Origin: CAZCWX01 sp964502465 | GTDB lineage: Bacteria; Desulfobacterota; Binatia; Bin18 | Reading direction: 5' to 3' | Length of the DNA: 6,917 nt | NCBI GenBank assembly: GCA_964502465.1 | Contig: CAZCWX010000612.1 | Coordinates: 1-6,917, forward strand | In this document: positions 6,447 to 6,917 of the stretch, in pieces | Position numbering within the stretch: position 1 is the stretch's first letter | Layout: each line of letters opens with the position of its first letter | Notes under the pieces: generated by a model | Databases searched by the model: none | What the model was told of the DNA's origin: nothing | The model's input: the letters and a program-made list of their open reading frames with translations, nothing else | Made by a program: the position numbers and the translations under genes

Positions 6447-6640
6447 GTGCGACGTCAGAGAAAAAAACCGCTGGCGCTGGTCACGGGTGGTAGTGGGCTT
6501 ATTGGCGTCCGTATCATAGAGGATTTGTCCTCCTATTACCGTGTGATTGGTCTTGATCTTGTGTAACCACAGGGGGCTCGTCAGCGGAAGAATAGATGGA
6601 GTGCCATCTGACGGATGATGAGAGTGTACTGGCTTGCCGC
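6443..6640 (+). pseudogene. NAD-dependent epimerase/dehydrogenase (SDR) remnant
   Basis: The start of an extended short-chain dehydrogenase. After the ATG at 6443 (AAGGAG 9 bases upstream, start overlapping the previous stop) the frame runs MSATSEKK and is broken by seven A residues (6461-6467), ending in TAG at 6491-6493. With six A residues it would continue KKPLALVTGGSGLIG, the Rossmann dinucleotide-binding motif GxxGxxG, and then VRIIEDLSSYYRVIGLDLV to a TAA at 6564-6566. About 30 bases later, back in the ATG frame, MECHLTDDESVLA (6596-6634) matches the next conserved block of this family (typically a CDLTDDESV-like segment). Beyond about 6640 nothing recognisable remains of the roughly 300-aa protein. 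It therefore carries two opposite frame changes, a stop and a large 3' deletion. A GTG at 6447 could start a 39-codon peptide in the Rossmann frame, but that would not be a functional enzyme. Confidence 0.75.
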
Positions 6641-6670
6641 TGGCCGCTTACAAAGGGGGATATTTCATTT

Positions 6671-6689
6671 GAAAATGATTATCAATTTC
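6671..6689. promoter_or_regulatory. Fur-box-like operator
   Basis: GAAAATGATTATCAATTTC matches the classical 19-bp Fur box (GATAATGATAATCATTATC) at 15 of 19 positions. The symmetry extends further: 6667-6693 is a 27-bp dyad centred on 6680 in which 12 of 13 base pairs match (ATTTGAAA and TTTCAAAT arms, TGAT/ATCA core). Fur represses iron-uptake promoters when iron is sufficient. No intact gene inside the window starts just downstream on either strand, so the regulated gene either lies beyond 6917 or was displaced by the AT-rich block at 6747 onward. Confidence 0.65.
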
Positions 6690-6746
6690 AAATTGCTCAG
6701 ATACTCTTCAACGCCGAAGATGTCAAGGGGAGCGAAGGTTCGGTAC

Positions 6747-6762
6747 TGTCCTAATTAGGACA
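6747..6762. repeat. 16-bp perfect palindrome
   Basis: TGTCCTAATTAGGACA is its own reverse complement over all 16 bases. Its right arm is also the start of the first direct repeat (6755-6773). It marks the sharp start of the AT-rich block and could be the tip of a transposon end. Confidence 0.7.
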
Positions 6763-6795
6763 CTTGATAAATTAACTTAGGACACTTCAGAAATT
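6755..6795 (+). repeat. Two direct repeats spaced 22 bp
   Basis: TTAGGACACTTGATAAATT (6755-6773) and TTAGGACACTTCAGAAATT (6777-6795) agree at 17 of 19 positions and start 22 bp apart, two helical turns. Such phased repeats are typical binding sites of TnsB/TniA-type transposases or of a cooperative DNA-binding regulator. Confidence 0.65.
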
Positions 6796-6841
6796 CGATA
6801 ATAGTGCAGTTTTGAGATAAAATATCGTTCAAAATTTCGTG

Positions 6842-6881
6842 GTTGTGCAAGTGTCTCTTTAGTTGTGCAAGTGTCTCTTTA
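6842..6881 (+). repeat. Perfect 2 x 20-bp tandem repeat
   Basis: The 20-bp unit GTTGTGCAAGTGTCTCTTTA occurs twice back to back (6842-6861 and 6862-6881) without a mismatch. Each copy contains AAGTGTC, the reverse complement of the GACACTT core of the repeats at 6755-6795, so the two pairs face each other about 60 bp apart. Confidence 0.75.
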
Positions 6882-6917
6882 ATGGTAGGGATTATGTGAT
6901 AAAGGGATTCGCTAAAC

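Larger units (their letters stand above)
6747..6917. mobile_element. Possible transposon end (transposase outside window)
   Basis: An AT-rich, geneless block that begins abruptly with TGTCC and contains four copies of a GACACTT core in two pairs, each pair spaced 20 or 22 bp. Terminal TGT plus several phased ~20-bp sites is the known layout of Tn7-like, Tn5053/TniA-like and related element ends. The base composition differs sharply from the rest of the window. No transposase reading frame is visible to 6917, so the element family is inferred from end structure alone. A plain regulatory region with repeated operator sites remains an alternative. Confidence 0.4.

Noticed and set aside
6596..6754. 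52-codon frame with a Fur-box-containing second half, considered as a small gene
   Set aside because: Its first 13 residues match the SDR remnant and the rest is AT-rich non-coding-like sequence; there is no ribosome-binding site.
6842..6881. Tandem 20-bp repeat considered as a CRISPR fragment
   Set aside because: The copies abut with no spacer, and there are only two; no cas gene is present.

Overview
The window looks like an accessory or decaying part of a Gram-negative bacterial chromosome. It is moderately GC-rich until about position 6655 and clearly AT-rich after that. Clear Shine-Dalgarno sites, a Sec-exported Cu/Zn superoxide dismutase and a Fur-box-like site support a Gram-negative host. 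Protein flavour (the Fe/Mn SOD variant, the small LDPxYIR-type protein, the synthetase-carrier-acyltransferase fusion) is loosely reminiscent of Nitrospirota-like or environmental proteobacterial lineages. That is a weak inference from memory, and I cannot name the species.

Layout, left to right. A 5'-truncated uracil-DNA glycosylase remnant lies on the minus strand (17-403). It is followed by an empty stretch and an intact cytosolic Fe/Mn superoxide dismutase (673-1296, +). A convergent minus-strand pair comes next: a 366-aa DHH/DHHA1 phosphoesterase (1546-2646), and upstream of it a 121-aa conserved protein of unknown function (2712-3077). After a geneless spacer there is the C-terminal piece of a PolX-type PHP domain (3357-3797, -). 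An intact secreted Cu/Zn superoxide dismutase follows (3822-4373, -). Then comes a broken plus-strand fusion gene (about 4545-5975): the C-terminal half of an acyl-CoA synthetase, an acyl-carrier domain and the first residues of an acyltransferase, with a one-base frameshift at about 5528. Next is an intact MTH1187-type thiamine-binding protein (6117-6446, +), coupled by an ATGA overlap to a wrecked NAD-binding epimerase/dehydrogenase gene (6443 to about 6640). The right end holds a near-perfect 27-bp Fur-box-like dyad (centre 6680). It ends in an AT-rich block with a 16-bp palindrome, two 22-bp-spaced direct repeats and a perfect 2 x 20 bp tandem repeat, which looks like the end of a transposon whose genes would lie beyond the window.

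Functional picture. The intact genes centre on superoxide defence (one cytosolic and one periplasmic enzyme of unrelated families), nucleotide or oligonucleotide turnover (DHH protein) and probably thiamine binding. The remaining genes are remnants. The most informative arrangement is the Cu/Zn SOD, which sits exactly where the 5' halves of two head-to-head genes (polX-like, -, and the synthetase fusion, +) should be. This suggests that one replacement event created both truncations. No CRISPR array, rRNA or tRNA was seen. I did not find a convincing new multi-gene system. The best leads are the SOD replacement scar and the Fur-box/transposon-end block at the right edge.
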